From: Cymbomonas tetramitiformis
Lineage: Eukaryota; Chlorophyta; Pyramimonadophyceae; Pyramimonadales; Pyramimonadaceae
Length of the DNA: 17,150 nt
Reading direction: 5' to 3'
NCBI GenBank assembly: GCA_001247695.2
Contig: LGRX02013901.1
Coordinates: 1-17,150, forward strand
Shown: piece after piece, positions 1 to 8,886 of the stretch
Layout: every line of letters starts with the position of its first letter
Position numbering within the stretch: position 1 is the stretch's first letter
Program-made: the position numbers and the translations under genes
The notes under the pieces: generated by a model
Told to the model about the DNA's origin: nothing
The model's input: the letters and a program-made list of their open reading frames with translations, nothing else
The model's database searches: none

Positions 1-429
1 TCTTTGATAACGAGCGACTGATCACCACGCAGATGTGCTCTACGCCGTTCTCGTCCTTCTGGCCCAGCACTGCACCAATGACATGGTTGCTCCAGTCCGT
101 GTAGAGGAAGATGGGCTTACTGTAATCGATGGGCTTCAAACACCTCCCCGAACATAGAGCATCCTTCAGTGCCTGCAACGCCTGGTCCTGCTCTTTCCCC
201 CAAGCTTCTTTGATGTCCAACACATCCTTCCTGAGCAAGTCGTTCAGCGGTCGAGCCATCTCTGAGTAATTGGGTCCCATGGGTTCCCCCACCAAGCCCT
301 TGTAGTAGTTCATGAGCCCGAGAATGGAGCGCACCCCAGTCTTGTCCTCGGGCTTAGGCAACTCCTGAATGGCCTTACATTTGATGTCTTGCGCACCAAT
401 GGTGTTGTGGCCAATGCGGTAGCCCATGC
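1..429 (-). pseudogene. Element A: end of reverse transcriptase and start of RNase H (frameshifted, cut by window edge)
   Basis: This is the continuation of the reverse transcriptase reading frame after a 4-bp frame break at about 426-429. From there to base 1 the shifted frame has no stop codon. It reads through the RT connection region, with a segment of the type ILGLMNYY and then a Lys/Glu-rich helix, into the start of a Ty3/gypsy RNase H domain (a YTDWS-type first catalytic Asp near 70-60, followed by a GAVLGQ-like strand). The RNase H is incomplete only because the window ends. It cleaves the RNA of RNA:DNA hybrids during reverse transcription. What is seen: an open frame and these motifs; the RNase H assignment rests on family resemblance. 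Confidence 0.75.
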
Positions 430-1967
430 AAGAAGTCCATGGTGGCTGATCCGAAGGTTGACTTGCTCGAGTGCAGTCGGATCCCTGCATCCCCCAAGGT
501 GCGAAGCACAGCCTCTACATTCTTGATGTGCTGCTCAGCAGTGTCTGAGTATATGCACACGTCGTCAACGTACGCCACCGTACAATGTTGCAGGTGGCGC
601 AACTCGTAGTCCATGATCCTGATGAAGGCAGCAGTCGCTCCAGCTGCTCCAAATGGCATGGAAGTGTACCGATAGAGCTGATTGCCCCACCAGAACGCTG
701 TTTTGTCCCTGTCCTCCTCGGTGGTCATGGGAATCTGGTGGAACGCCTTGGTCGCGTCCAGAGTAGTCTTGAACTTGGCTTTTGCCACGCGCTGATAGAG
801 CTCTTCTGGACGGTGAGGCAGCGTATTGTCCTTCAGCGACAACCGGTTCGTGTTCCGTAGGTCGACACAGAAGCGCGTTGAGGTCCACTGTCCAGTATCA
901 TGGTCCTTCTTCCCCGCGACCACCACGTTGCTGGCGTGTCTACAGTGCTGCGAAGCCGGCTCGATGAAGCCGTACTCCAGTAGCTCCTTGCAGTGCAGAT
1001 CAATGATCTCCTGCTGCCCTGGGCTGTACTTCCTCGGTCGCTGGTAAGCCACCTTGGTCTCGTCCTTGAATGGGATGGCGAAGTTTGCATGTGCTGCTCC
1101 TCCATGGTAGCCCTTGATGTCCTGTGGTTTGTTGGCAAAGCAATAGCTGCACCTCCTCACCACGTTGCGCATCTCCTCCCAGTTCTCCTCAGTGAACTCG
1201 GGATGCCCCCCGAAGGTGGCATTGAGCTCGGTGTCTAACCACGCGGCCTCGTCTTTGGTGACTCTGGTCGTGCCCCCTGGATGCAACGTGTCCAGGACCG
1301 TGTGCGGAAGCACCTCGTCTCGTTCGGCCACCATGGCTTCCCACCCAGTGTCCCATTGACGCGAGGATCTCTGGTCCTCCCAGGCGGTCCTGGAAGACCT
1401 GCTCAGCGGTTCAGAGCACGAACCCGCAGTGGGCATGCCTCGCAACTCCTCAGGGGCCACGGCGGCCATCCAAACGGAGACCACGAGTAGCAACAAAAGT
1501 TTCAAAACTCTGCCAGTCCCCACTGGTTTGACTGGAGGGTGAAGGGTCAGTATGCAAGTCAGCATCCTCCACCCCCCTTGCACACTGCCCAAACCTCCTG
1601 TTGCCGACATGTGGATCACCAGCGCCAGGACCAACGCCACGTAGGCGTAATGAGCTACGCGGTAGCAAGTGGTCACGAATCGCAGGCGCCGCAGCCGGGC
1701 AGCAAAACGCGGCTTCTGCATGCGGCGCGGGATGGCCGCCAGCGTGGCAGGACCTGCCGCAGTGACTCGCTGCACGATTCCCAGCGTGTGGCTTGCTCGA
1801 GTACGAAGCGCGGCAAACATATGAACGCGCTCCAAGCAGAAGCCCGGCAGGCCATGTCTCCCAACGTGTACGGCGACCATCAAGCTGCACCCCAGCGAAC
1901 GCTGACCGTGCCCACGAAGCGCGCGGCGAGCACGGCAAGCGCAAGCCGGAGCAACGGCACGCACCAC
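375..1967 (-). CDS. Element A: Ty3/gypsy-type reverse transcriptase (530-codon open frame, upstream part uncertain)
   Basis: Copies element RNA into cDNA. In this 530-residue frame the convincing RT domain spans about residues 295-515. It has a YQRPRKYSP-type entry strand, an LLEYGFIEPA helix, GKKD and FCVDLRNTNRLS (finger and palm strands), LDATKAFHQI with the first catalytic Asp at 404, KTAFWW, MPFGAAGATAAF, and the YVDD catalytic box at residues 466-469 (bases 572-561). Residues 180-290 are hydrophilic pre-RT sequence. Residues 1-175 are a different kind of sequence with two strongly hydrophobic stretches (about 104-120 and 155-171) and may not belong to the RT. After residue 512 the frame goes wrong because of a 4-bp insertion. 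The listed ATG is only the first in the open frame; the mature start is probably proteolytic. Confidence 0.85.
   Translation of the reverse strand: MVRAVAPACACRARRALRGHGQRSLGCSLMVAVHVGRHGLPGFCLERVHMFAALRTRASHTLGIVQRVTAAGPATLAAIPRRMQKPRFAARLRRLRFVTTCYRVAHYAYVALVLALVIHMSATGGLGSVQGGWRMLTCILTLHPPVKPVGTGRVLKLLLLLVVSVWMAAVAPEELRGMPTAGSCSEPLSRSSRTAWEDQRSSRQWDTGWEAMVAERDEVLPHTVLDTLHPGGTTRVTKDEAAWLDTELNATFGGHPEFTEENWEEMRNVVRRCSYCFANKPQDIKGYHGGAAHANFAIPFKDETKVAYQRPRKYSPGQQEIIDLHCKELLEYGFIEPASQHCRHASNVVVAGKKDHDTGQWTSTRFCVDLRNTNRLSLKDNTLPHRPEELYQRVAKAKFKTTLDATKAFHQIPMTTEEDRDKTAFWWGNQLYRYTSMPFGAAGATAAFIRIMDYELRHLQHCTVAYVDDVCIYSDTAEQHIKNVEAVLRTLGDAGIRLHSSKSTFGSATMDFLHGLPHWPQHHWCARHQM
426..429 (-). other. 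4-bp insertion breaking the RT frame
   Basis: The run atgc (equivalently catg) at 426-429 separates two frames that are both clearly RT. Without these four bases the sequence gives the FLGY/FLGH-type motif that normally ends the Ty3/gypsy RT palm and then stays open to base 1. With them, the frame stops at 375. A 4-bp footprint or an assembly error would both explain it. Confidence 0.6.
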
Positions 1968-2431
1968 AGCCCGCGCTGGGCATGGTGCAATCCAGCCACC
2001 TCACAGGCAACTGTGCTCAGCAACAACAGGTGCCTCGCCATCTCTGACAGCACACGAAGGTGTAGACGTGGGTGCCCCCATGGCTGCAGCGGCGCGGTAC
2101 GCACGGCCCACAATACGCGCGCCATTACTCTGCGATGCACACCTGCACGGCACATCCAGACCGCGGCCATCGCGCCAAGGCACCTGATCGTCTCCATCAC
2201 CATCCACATAACCATCACCGCGAAGTGCGGCAGCTGCGGCCATTGCAAGCGCGCGAACACCCCCACGAATAAGAAGCACACCTGAGCGTGCCTCGCCCAC
2301 CGCTCAGCGGCGGGCTGTGTACCCGGCTGTACGCCGGGGCTGTTTCTCAATAATGGGCGCGCCGAGCTGCAGCGGTCCCGGCGCCCCATTGAAAAGGCCC
2401 CAGCGCGCTGTCCCTCCTCCGCTGGTCCCAT
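1450..2431 (-). other. Element A: hydrophobic, possibly membrane-spanning coding region between unknown domain and RT
   Basis: Between the coiled-coil region and the RT, two successive minus-strand frames are open and hydrophobic. Frame one (2431-1880, 183 codons) has stretches such as CFLFVGVF, FAVMVMWMVM, HLLLLSTVA and PLLRLALAVLA. Frame two (up to 1967, the RT frame) has AYVALVLALVIHM and LKLLLLLVVSVWMAAV. Together this would be about five candidate transmembrane helices just before the RT, which is not a standard Ty3/gypsy arrangement. Other frames are open here too because the DNA is GC-rich, so coding status is uncertain. No family recognised. Confidence 0.35.
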
Positions 2432-3927
2432 ATCTCATCATAAGTCAGCTCCGAGGCTGAAGCACGCGGCGCGCTCCAGCCCGGGCTCTCTCTGCGAGCG
2501 GCGCCAGGACGTCTGGCATCCCCCCTTGGGCTTGGGGATCTTCTCCTGCGCTGGCCAGCTCGCGGTGAGCACTGCGGTGAGAGCCCATCGGTCAGGTCCT
2601 GCTGGTGTACCTCACGATGGCCATCCCGCTGGACCTCGGCGCTTGACACGCGTTCCCAGGGCTGCGCCGGGCTGTCACGTGCTGTAGCGCCAAGTACTGG
2701 TGACGGCATGTCTGCGGTGGCCTCTTGGTCCTGTCCAGCTGGAAGCAGCACCTCGGTCCGCTGCGAGCAGACGGACCCTGTCGGTGACCTCAAGATGTCA
2801 TCGACCGTGTGGTGCTCGGGCCGCTGCGCAAAGTTGACCTCCAGGCCCTCGGCATGCAGCCCACTGCGCGCCTGTCCAGTGCAGCGCTCTTGTGCGGGTC
2901 GCGCCTGAGAACCATGGCGACCGCCCAGGCCAGGGTCGTCAGAGCCACATGTGCTAATTCTTGCGGATGGACGAGTAGTGGGAGTACGCTCCTCGTACCC
3001 TCTGATGAACTCCGTGTGCACTCTTATCTGCTCCTGGAGCGCCGCGATGCGCGCGTCTGACCCTGCGATGCTGGCTGCGTTCGCCTCGATCTCGGCGCGC
3101 ACCTGTGCCTGGTCGGCAGCCAAATCAACCAACCCCTCGCCGATCCGCCCTCCGTCTTGCTCCTCCGAACCAGAACGCTCTGACTGAGGCGACAGCGTTG
3201 CCGCGTAGCGCGGGCTGGAGCCCACACCCGCACCAGCTGCGAGGTTGGGCGTGCGCCCCGAAGCGCTGTCCACCTCCTCATACTCTTCTGTCTGTCTGTG
3301 TTGGGAGTCGTCATCCTCCACGGAGGGGTCCAAGCAACGCTCGAAGTCGTTAACCAGCTGCGCGTGCACCTCAGCTCGTCGCGCGTCAGCCAGCAGCGCG
3401 GGCCCCACGAGGGACGCAAGCTTGTACAATGGCTCCCTGTGCATCACGGCCACCTTGTCCCATGTCACCCAGCTGCAGCTGTCGAACTTGCGCGTCCCGG
3501 AGGAGAGGTACTCCAAGGTGAATACGACCCCGTAGGATCCACGTGCGCGGTAGTAACGATGGTCTTCGCAAAGGTAGTACACGGCCTTGGCACGGGAGTT
3601 GGCTCGCGTCTTGAGCACACGCAGCGTGCCCTGTCGTGGGCCGTCGACCAGATGACCTGTGGCTATCTCCACCAGCTCCTTGCTCGTGCCGAGGTGCTCC
3701 ACGTGCGTCTGTATGGCGCCAAGGAGCCCTCCAGTGCAGCCCCTTGACTGGCCACCCAGCGGCAAACACTCACCTCGCTGCCCCACGGCCGCCGAGGAGG
3801 AGTACTTGTGCATCGTCTGCTTGCTGAGTTCGCACGTGTGCAAGCCTTTCCCCCGCTCTGCGTAGGGCCTCCCGAGCTGGAACTCGATCTTGCCCTTGAA
3901 GCAACGGTACTGGATGAGGAAAACCGT
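2347..3927 (-). pseudogene. Element A: unknown polyprotein segment with coiled coil, upstream of RT
   Basis: An open frame of about 525 codons from just after a TAG at 3930-3928 to 2347. It continues, after a frame change, from the protease-containing frame: the frame used here is also open upstream of the TAG to about 4000, with WLSPEEIAEF. Visible parts in order: a basic/aromatic segment (LIQYRCFKGKIEFQLGRPY), then a compact-looking domain around 3600-3400 rich in aromatics (VYYLCEDHRYYRARG, FDSCSWVTWDKV), an acidic stretch (VEDDDSQ), a probable coiled coil at about 3130-3000 (repeated E, A, I and Q heptads), and a Ser/Arg/Pro-rich tail with RRRRSPSPRGD. A consensus splice donor-like cgaggtgagt lies near 3790. 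Family not recognised. It could be an element-specific structural or regulatory domain. The stop and frame changes mark decay, or unrecognised introns. Confidence 0.5.
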
Positions 3928-3930
3928 CTA
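3928..3930 (-). other. In-frame TAG stop within element A polyprotein
   Basis: In the frame that links the end of the protease-bearing segment to the downstream unknown segment, a single TAG interrupts otherwise open, protein-like sequence on both sides. It could be a decay mutation or, less likely, a suppressible stop. Confidence 0.55.
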
Positions 3931-3968
3931 TCCATCCAGCGCCGCGAACTCTGCGATCTCCTCTGGGC

Positions 3969-6188
3969 TCAGCCATTCGGACTCCGAACGGTGTCTCTGC
4001 TTTCGGTCTCCGACTCCGGCTCGTAATAAGTGCCCTGGAACACCGACGGGTGGTAATCCAGCTTCCGAGGGTCAAAAGTTCCATTGGGCCATGTCTGATG
4101 CCTCAGGCGTAATGGCCCCGAGGATGGCGTCGGCGCAGACCCAGATGGCCCTGCTCCTCCCTGGTTGACAGTCTTGGACGTGCGTAATGTAGGCCTTGGT
4201 GGTGGGGCTCGCCTAGTCCCGTAGCTGGCAAGCTCGTCACGTGCTCCCTCCTCAGTCTTGCACGCAGCGAGCATCACCCTGCCGTCCCCTAAGTGCAAGT
4301 ACTCCACGGCGGCGGCGTTTGTGCTGAACACCTCACCGTCTCCACCGATTCCATCCGTCACCGGGTAGAACTTCCCCACCTTGCCAGCTGCATCTGACAG
4401 CGTAAGCAACGGGATGACTCGCGCACCAGCTGTCTCCTCATCGTACCTCACCTTAAGGCGAGCTCGGAGGTCAGCAACGTCAACCTTCTGTATGTACTTC
4501 AGGTGTTGAAATTGCCAGCACTGGTCCTTCTCGTAGTAGAAAGGCAACTGTAATTCTCCAGTCACCTTCCCCATGGGGCTCATGCTGGAAGCGCCAGCCA
4601 TGGTGTGACGCACCATGCTCTCCATGAGTTCCCACTGGACGCGAGTCTGGTCACTGATCACGCAGAACTGATGTGCCATCTTGTCCCACATGAGTTTGCC
4701 AGTTACGACTCCTGTGGGGTACACCTGCTGGGCGTTGAGCGCTTCTTGAACGTCCGCCATGGTGTGTCGCCCAGCTTCTCGATGTGCCCCACAGTCAGGA
4801 AGCGCGACCTGGTCGCTGTCCCTCCTGTAACTCGCCCGCGTGGCCCAGGTCTCCGAGGGTACCTTCGTCTCCTTGTCAACCCTCTGGTCCACCAGCGTGA
4901 AGTCGGGCCACAGCAGCTCTGACTCCAGGATGTACTTCACTTCTCCACAGCGTAGAAACTTGACCTGTACGAAACCTGCGTCTGGTTCGCCTCCTTCGCC
5001 ATCTTCGCAGAGTGTGCACAAGCGCGCGTAGCCAGTACGGTCGACATACAGGCGCTGTTGAGCCCAGCTACTTTCGTTGTCTCGATAGTCCCAAGGGTTC
5101 ACTGCCATGCCTGCCCACGGTTGCGCACTGGCCAACTTGTACTCAGTTTCACTTCTAGCCTCTTGCTCCTGCGTGAGGTCTGGATAGCGAGGGTCTGTCT
5201 GGGTTGTAGTCAGACCAGCTGGCGCGATGGGCACCGCATCGGTCGGCTCTTCAGCGCCGGACCACTCACTCCTGGTTGCCACGTTGGCTTCCCGCTGGCT
5301 GCGTGACGTCGCTTGCAGCAGGCCCAACATCTGGCCCGTTATGGACGTGCCGGGAGCAGGTGGTTCGAACATTGAGTTCTCGGCGCGCAGGCCGGCCCGT
5401 CCAGAGAGCTCTACTTGCATAAGTGCGCTGGGTCGCAGGATGCCCGCTTCCACCATGGACTGGCAGCGTGCCTCCAGAATCTCCTTCTCCTCTTGGTTGA
5501 ACCTTTTCAGCCTGAGCTCTTCTAGAAATGATGCCAGGCTATCCACCAGCTCGGGGTGATTTCGTAAAAACGCACATGGTCCAGGTGCACACCTTTCCCC
5601 TGTGAGGGCCAGACGATCTTCTCCCCTTGTGTCAGGAAGCACAGCTCCGCGTGGAGGTGGAGAACAGCCATCAACAAAGGCAGAGGCAAGAGAACGCTCT
5701 GGCGCGGCATTGTCGTCAAAGATCTCGGTTGCCAAGCATGCTCTGGGGTCTTCGTTCCGCTTGCTCCTCGCATCAGCAGGCGGCGTCAACTCGATCAACG
5801 GCAGTGTGACCTTCTCCCTCATGCCCAGTGACACCGCGGCCTCAGAGGTGGCGATACCCCTGTAAAGGTCGATGGTCAGCTTGAGGGCGTTCTTCAAGGG
5901 TCCCGTACCCACCAGGAAGTCCCACGTGGTGTCATTGGTGTACGTGACGAAGGCGTGAAGTCGATGCAGAGTCATGTACGGGGTGCCTGCGGCGAGGATC
6001 ACGTCCACATAGCAGTACTTGGTGAACTCCGCGGGACTGCCGTCGCATCTGGCCACTCTGGCCCCTGTCTCCGCATCAAAGATGGCCAGACCAAGCCGGT
6101 TGACCGTCCTTATGGGGATGATGTTGCAGTTGGCCCCGGTGTCCAGGAGCAGGGCCTTGTACAACATGAGCAACGTACCCACCAGAGG
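3969..6188 (-). CDS. Element A: retropepsin (aspartic protease) plus long unknown extension
   Basis: The N-terminus is a retroviral-type aspartic protease that would process the polyprotein as a homodimer. Counting from the GTG codon at 6182, the catalytic DTGA is at residues 14-17 in ALLLDTGANCNIIPI. A C-terminal protease strand, WDFLVGTG, is at about residues 87-94 (equivalent to the conserved hydrophobic-hydrophobic-G motif). The frame opens just after a TAG at 6191-6189, has no ATG before the protease core, and overlaps gag in another frame, so it is expected to be made by frameshifting. Beyond about residue 115 no known domain is evident. There is a LASFLEELRLKRFNQEEKE helical region, a CTLCEDGEGG segment near residue 390, and a KFYPVTDGIGG region near 590. 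The frame is lost at 3969. Confidence 0.75.
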   Translation of the reverse strand, partial: PLVGTLLMLYKALLLDTGANCNIIPIRTVNRLGLAIFDAETGARVARCDGSPAEFTKYCYVDVILAAGTPYMTLHRLHAFVTYTNDTTWDFLVGTGPLKNALKLTIDLYRGIATSEAAVSLGMREKVTLPLIELTPPADARSKRNEDPRACLATEIFDDNAAPERSLASAFVDGCSPPPRGAVLPDTRGEDRLALTGERCAPGPCAFLRNHPELVDSLASFLEELRLKRFNQEEKEILEARCQSMVEAGILRPSALMQVELSGRAGLRAENSMFEPPAPGTSITGQMLGLLQATSRSQREANVATRSEWSGAEEPTDAVPIAPAGLTTTQTDPRYPDLTQEQEARSETEYKLASAQPWAGMAVNPWDYRDNESSWAQQRLYVDRTGYARLCTLCEDGEGGEPDAGFVQVKFLRCGEVKYILESELLWPDFTLVDQRVDKETKVPSETWATRASYRRDSDQVALPDCGAHREAGRHTMADVQEALNAQQVYPTGVVTGKLMWDKMAHQFCVISDQTRVQWELMESMVRHTMAGASSMSPMGKVTGELQLPFYYEKDQCWQFQHLKYIQKVDVADLRARLKVRYDEETAGARVIPLLTLSDAAGKVGKFYPVTDGIGGDGEVFSTNAAAVEYLHLGDGRVMLAACKTEEGARDELASYGTRRAPPPRPTLRTSKTVNQGGAGPSGSAPTPSSGPLRLRHQTWPNGTFDPRKLDYHPSVFQGTYYEPESETESRDTVRSPNG
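6076..6188 (-). promoter_or_regulatory. Gag/protease frame overlap, candidate +1 frameshift zone
   Basis: The gag frame (codons starting at coordinates divisible by 3) runs to a stop at 6076. The protease frame (one base further on) opens after a TAG at 6191-6189. Both cover 6188-6076. A ribosome skipping one base near gcctctggtggg would join them, the direction used by yeast Ty3. A plain 1-bp deletion or 2-bp insertion would look the same, and other junctions of this copy are clearly broken. Confidence 0.4.
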
Positions 6189-8718
6189 CTACGAGGGCCA
6201 TGCCTTGCGCCAATGTCTCGTTCAGGAGCTTGCACACGGGCTGGACCTGCGCCATGGCAGTGAGCTGCTCTTCCGTAAGACCACTGAGCATCCTCTTCTT
6301 CAGCAGCTCGTAGGCTTCGGCCTCCATGGTTCCGGCGTGCAACTCGCCCTTCCCACTGAAGTCCGTCACCCCGAAGCTCTCCTGCATCATGGCTGCTGCA
6401 GCGGTGACACGCACAGTAGTTCTCCTCTTCCTGGGTTGGTCCACCATGTCCTCCGGCATCTCGTCCAGGGGAATCTCTTCTTCGTCGCTGTCATCCCCCG
6501 ACTCCATGCCTGGGCAGTCGTCGTCCTCATCGCTGTCATCACCAGACTCCATGCCTGGGCAGTCATCGTCCTCTTCATCGTTACCATCACCTTCGCCACA
6601 GCTCTGACAGTCTGCTGCTAAGGCTGCTGGTATGGGGAGCTGACCGGTCTCAGCTAGCTCCACCAAGGTCTCCACGCCTCTGGGAGCTGTTATCCTGCCC
6701 TCCGCTACGAGTCCAGCAGCCAGCTTCCGGAAAGCCGCGCCCAAACTCTTGATCACGGAAGCCATGAGCTGTACCTTTCTCTGCATCTCGTCCGCTGCTG
6801 GCGCCATGGGCACCTGCGCATCGGCCTCGTACTCCTCAGGTGTCTTCACTGGGAACCCCCTCATGTGTTGAGTACTACCCAGTGCTACCGCTGGTGCTGC
6901 TGCGAACTCGGGCTCACCGCCCTTGCTCAGTGTCTCGGGGAGTTCCCCTAGGCCCAAGGTGTTGAGTGCGCTTGAGAGCACTTCTTCGCCCATCTCTTCA
7001 GCCAGTGCAGTGAGCAGGCTGGTTGAAGGGCCAGATGTCGCTCCTGTCCCTGCGATGTCACGGTGGTTCACCTCGTGCGCGTCAGAGATGTATGTCCCCC
7101 TTTCCGCGACGTTCGCTGTGGTCGGCTCCTCGTCGGACCCTTCGTCCTCGGAGAGCACCTGCGACTTCACGCTGCCAGCACGACTGGCAGTCTTCCGAGC
7201 AGCCACCATGCCTTGGTACTCAGCCTTCAGCGCTTCTGGATTGCCGGCTGCGCTCTTTGGTTTGTCCACGGGTGGCTGCTTGGCGCGGTACTTGTCCTTC
7301 TCATCGTTGGACAACTGCTGCCAATCTGTCACCAGGATGTCCCAGTCCGAGTTCTTGAAGCGGTTCTTCAAGTTGTACATCCGCAGAGCAGCGTTCTCCG
7401 CATCCCACCACTTGCTGGACCCAAGCCTGCTCTCGTGGTAACCCGCTGGCATCTTGACATGCTTGTAGCCACTTCTGCACTGCTCGGGATCAGACTCATG
7501 CCAGTCTCCTCCGAAGCAACGCAGACACTTGGGCTTGTCACTGGTGCGACCGCCCTCTGCTGGTGGCGGCGCCTTGTTGTACGCAGGCTTCTTGGTCCTC
7601 TCGGCGACGTTCACTTCCTTCTTCATCTTCTTGGAAGGCGACGCTTCCCCCTTCTTGCTGCTCTCCAGGTCGCCTGACTGTCCTTCCCCGGCTGACTCTA
7701 TCTTCTTGATCGAGTTCTTGATTGCCTTGAGGTCAAGGCCGTGCTGTCGAGCCTCCCAGGTGGAGTACTGACAGCCACACCGTCTGGTAATCTCCTGCAG
7801 GAAGGTGAGGATCCAGGACTCCGCATCGTTCTTGAGCTTGTCCTGCACCTCGATGATGGCCTCCAGGTCCTTCCAGGTCACCCGATTAGGCGGCGGGAAC
7901 TGAGCCCGCAGCTGCTCCTTCACTCGTGTCTGGAAGATCTTGATGCGGAGGTTCTCCACGCAGTCCTCGATGAAGGTGCGTAGCTCCTCGTCGCTCAGCA
8001 CCTTCCCGGTGTTGAGCTGCATCTCCCTGCGTTGACACATTTTCATGTACGTTAGACCGTCTTGCCCCAACTCTTGTGGCTTCTGGGTCAACAGATCTAC
8101 TTTCTCTTGCGTGCCCTTCATCATGAACTTCTTGTCAAGGGCAGCAATAAAGCCCCCGAGTGCGTAGAAGTACTGCATGTCACGGGTGCCGTCTTGTCCC
8201 GTCAACCCTTTCAGTGAAGTCCCATCGGTCTGATACTCGGTGGAAACCTCTCCTTGGGCGTCTTGGTCTGTCGCTGGTCTCGCTATCACCCACGTAGTAC
8301 CAACATTCATTTCATTAAAGGGGGGCCTAGCACATGGGATAGAACCCTCAAGTGGGCCATGTTCACTGATGTCCTTGAGGACCCTGTCCATGTTCGAGGC
8401 CACTACACCCCCGCTCTCATACAACTCACGCCACCAACTGAGGCTTTGTGAGTTTTCACCCGCCAGACATGCGGGAATGATATCCCACAAGGTTTCCCAG
8501 TCAGGAGGTGTCTCTCTCAGAGCTTTGAGCTGTGCCTCGGTGAGACCGGAGCTCGCCACGGACCTGAGCTTCCTCCTGATATTGGCGTTATGTTGGCGCA
8601 CGAAGTTCTCGCACATGAGGGCGAACTCCCTCAAAAACTTGGGCCGATCTTCCTCCTTGGTACCCGTGTATATAGGCAGCGTACCAAGGGCGAGGCGAGT
8701 GGAGTCACTGTACTCCAT
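6076..8718 (-). CDS. Element A: Gag polyprotein with variant zinc knuckle
   Basis: The structural protein that packages element RNA into particles. The first ATG is at 8718; the frame is open upstream to 8886 (stop TAG 8889-8887). Residues 1-320 are mostly helical and charged, consistent with matrix/capsid (for example FLREFALMCENFVRQH, SWWRELYESGG, FIEDCVENLRIKIFQTRVKEQ). A basic patch KKMKKE near residue 365 could be a nuclear localisation signal. Near residue 398 is CLRCFGGDWHESDPEQC, a C-x2-C-x5-H-x6-C knuckle (canonical is C-x2-C-x4-H-x4-C). The C-terminal half is acidic, with a 15-residue tandem repeat (6571-6482) and a second basic patch, PRKRR. The last 37 codons overlap the protease frame. 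At about 880 codons it is long for a Ty3/gypsy gag. Capsid assignment is by position and composition. Confidence 0.75.
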   Translation of the reverse strand: MEYSDSTRLALGTLPIYTGTKEEDRPKFLREFALMCENFVRQHNANIRRKLRSVASSGLTEAQLKALRETPPDWETLWDIIPACLAGENSQSLSWWRELYESGGVVASNMDRVLKDISEHGPLEGSIPCARPPFNEMNVGTTWVIARPATDQDAQGEVSTEYQTDGTSLKGLTGQDGTRDMQYFYALGGFIAALDKKFMMKGTQEKVDLLTQKPQELGQDGLTYMKMCQRREMQLNTGKVLSDEELRTFIEDCVENLRIKIFQTRVKEQLRAQFPPPNRVTWKDLEAIIEVQDKLKNDAESWILTFLQEITRRCGCQYSTWEARQHGLDLKAIKNSIKKIESAGEGQSGDLESSKKGEASPSKKMKKEVNVAERTKKPAYNKAPPPAEGGRTSDKPKCLRCFGGDWHESDPEQCRSGYKHVKMPAGYHESRLGSSKWWDAENAALRMYNLKNRFKNSDWDILVTDWQQLSNDEKDKYRAKQPPVDKPKSAAGNPEALKAEYQGMVAARKTASRAGSVKSQVLSEDEGSDEEPTTANVAERGTYISDAHEVNHRDIAGTGATSGPSTSLLTALAEEMGEEVLSSALNTLGLGELPETLSKGGEPEFAAAPAVALGSTQHMRGFPVKTPEEYEADAQVPMAPAADEMQRKVQLMASVIKSLGAAFRKLAAGLVAEGRITAPRGVETLVELAETGQLPIPAALAADCQSCGEGDGNDEEDDDCPGMESGDDSDEDDDCPGMESGDDSDEEEIPLDEMPEDMVDQPRKRRTTVRVTAAAAMMQESFGVTDFSGKGELHAGTMEAEAYELLKKRMLSGLTEEQLTAMAQVQPVCKLLNETLAQGMALVASGGYVAHVVQGPAPGHRGQLQHHPHKDGQPAWSGHL
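6482..6571 (-). repeat. 45-bp tandem duplication inside gag (acidic repeat)
   Basis: Two adjacent 45-bp units (6482-6526 and 6527-6571) encode two copies of a 15-residue acidic segment containing CPGMESGDDSDE. They differ at only a few bases. The length is a multiple of three, so the gag frame is kept. Confidence 0.9.
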
Positions 8719-8753
8719 CTCCTCCTCAAATATCACTACAGGCTCTTGGGCTT

Positions 8754-8825
8754 GAGCCTGAGGCTGAATTGGAGCCTGAGCCTGAATGGGAGCCTGAGGC
8801 TGAATTGGGGCCTGAGGCTGAATTG
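8754..8825 (-). repeat. 18-bp tandem repeat, four units, ahead of gag
   Basis: Four 18-bp units (8754, 8772, 8790, 8808) read in the gag frame as repeats of APIQPQ. They lie upstream of the first gag ATG (8718) but in the same open frame, so either they are leader sequence or gag starts further upstream through a spliced exon or a non-ATG codon. The preceding ttcacag at about 8883-8877 could serve as a splice acceptor. Confidence 0.8.
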
Positions 8826-8886
8826 GGGCTTGAACCTCAGGCTGGCCTCTGGCAGCCGCTTCCTCTTCTTCCAGCTCTGTGAAGTG

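Noticed and set aside
1539..2285. 248-codon plus-strand frame opposite the hydrophobic region
   Set aside because: No recognisable domain, GC-rich shadow of the minus-strand polyprotein region, His/Thr/Arg-rich composition typical of antisense frames.
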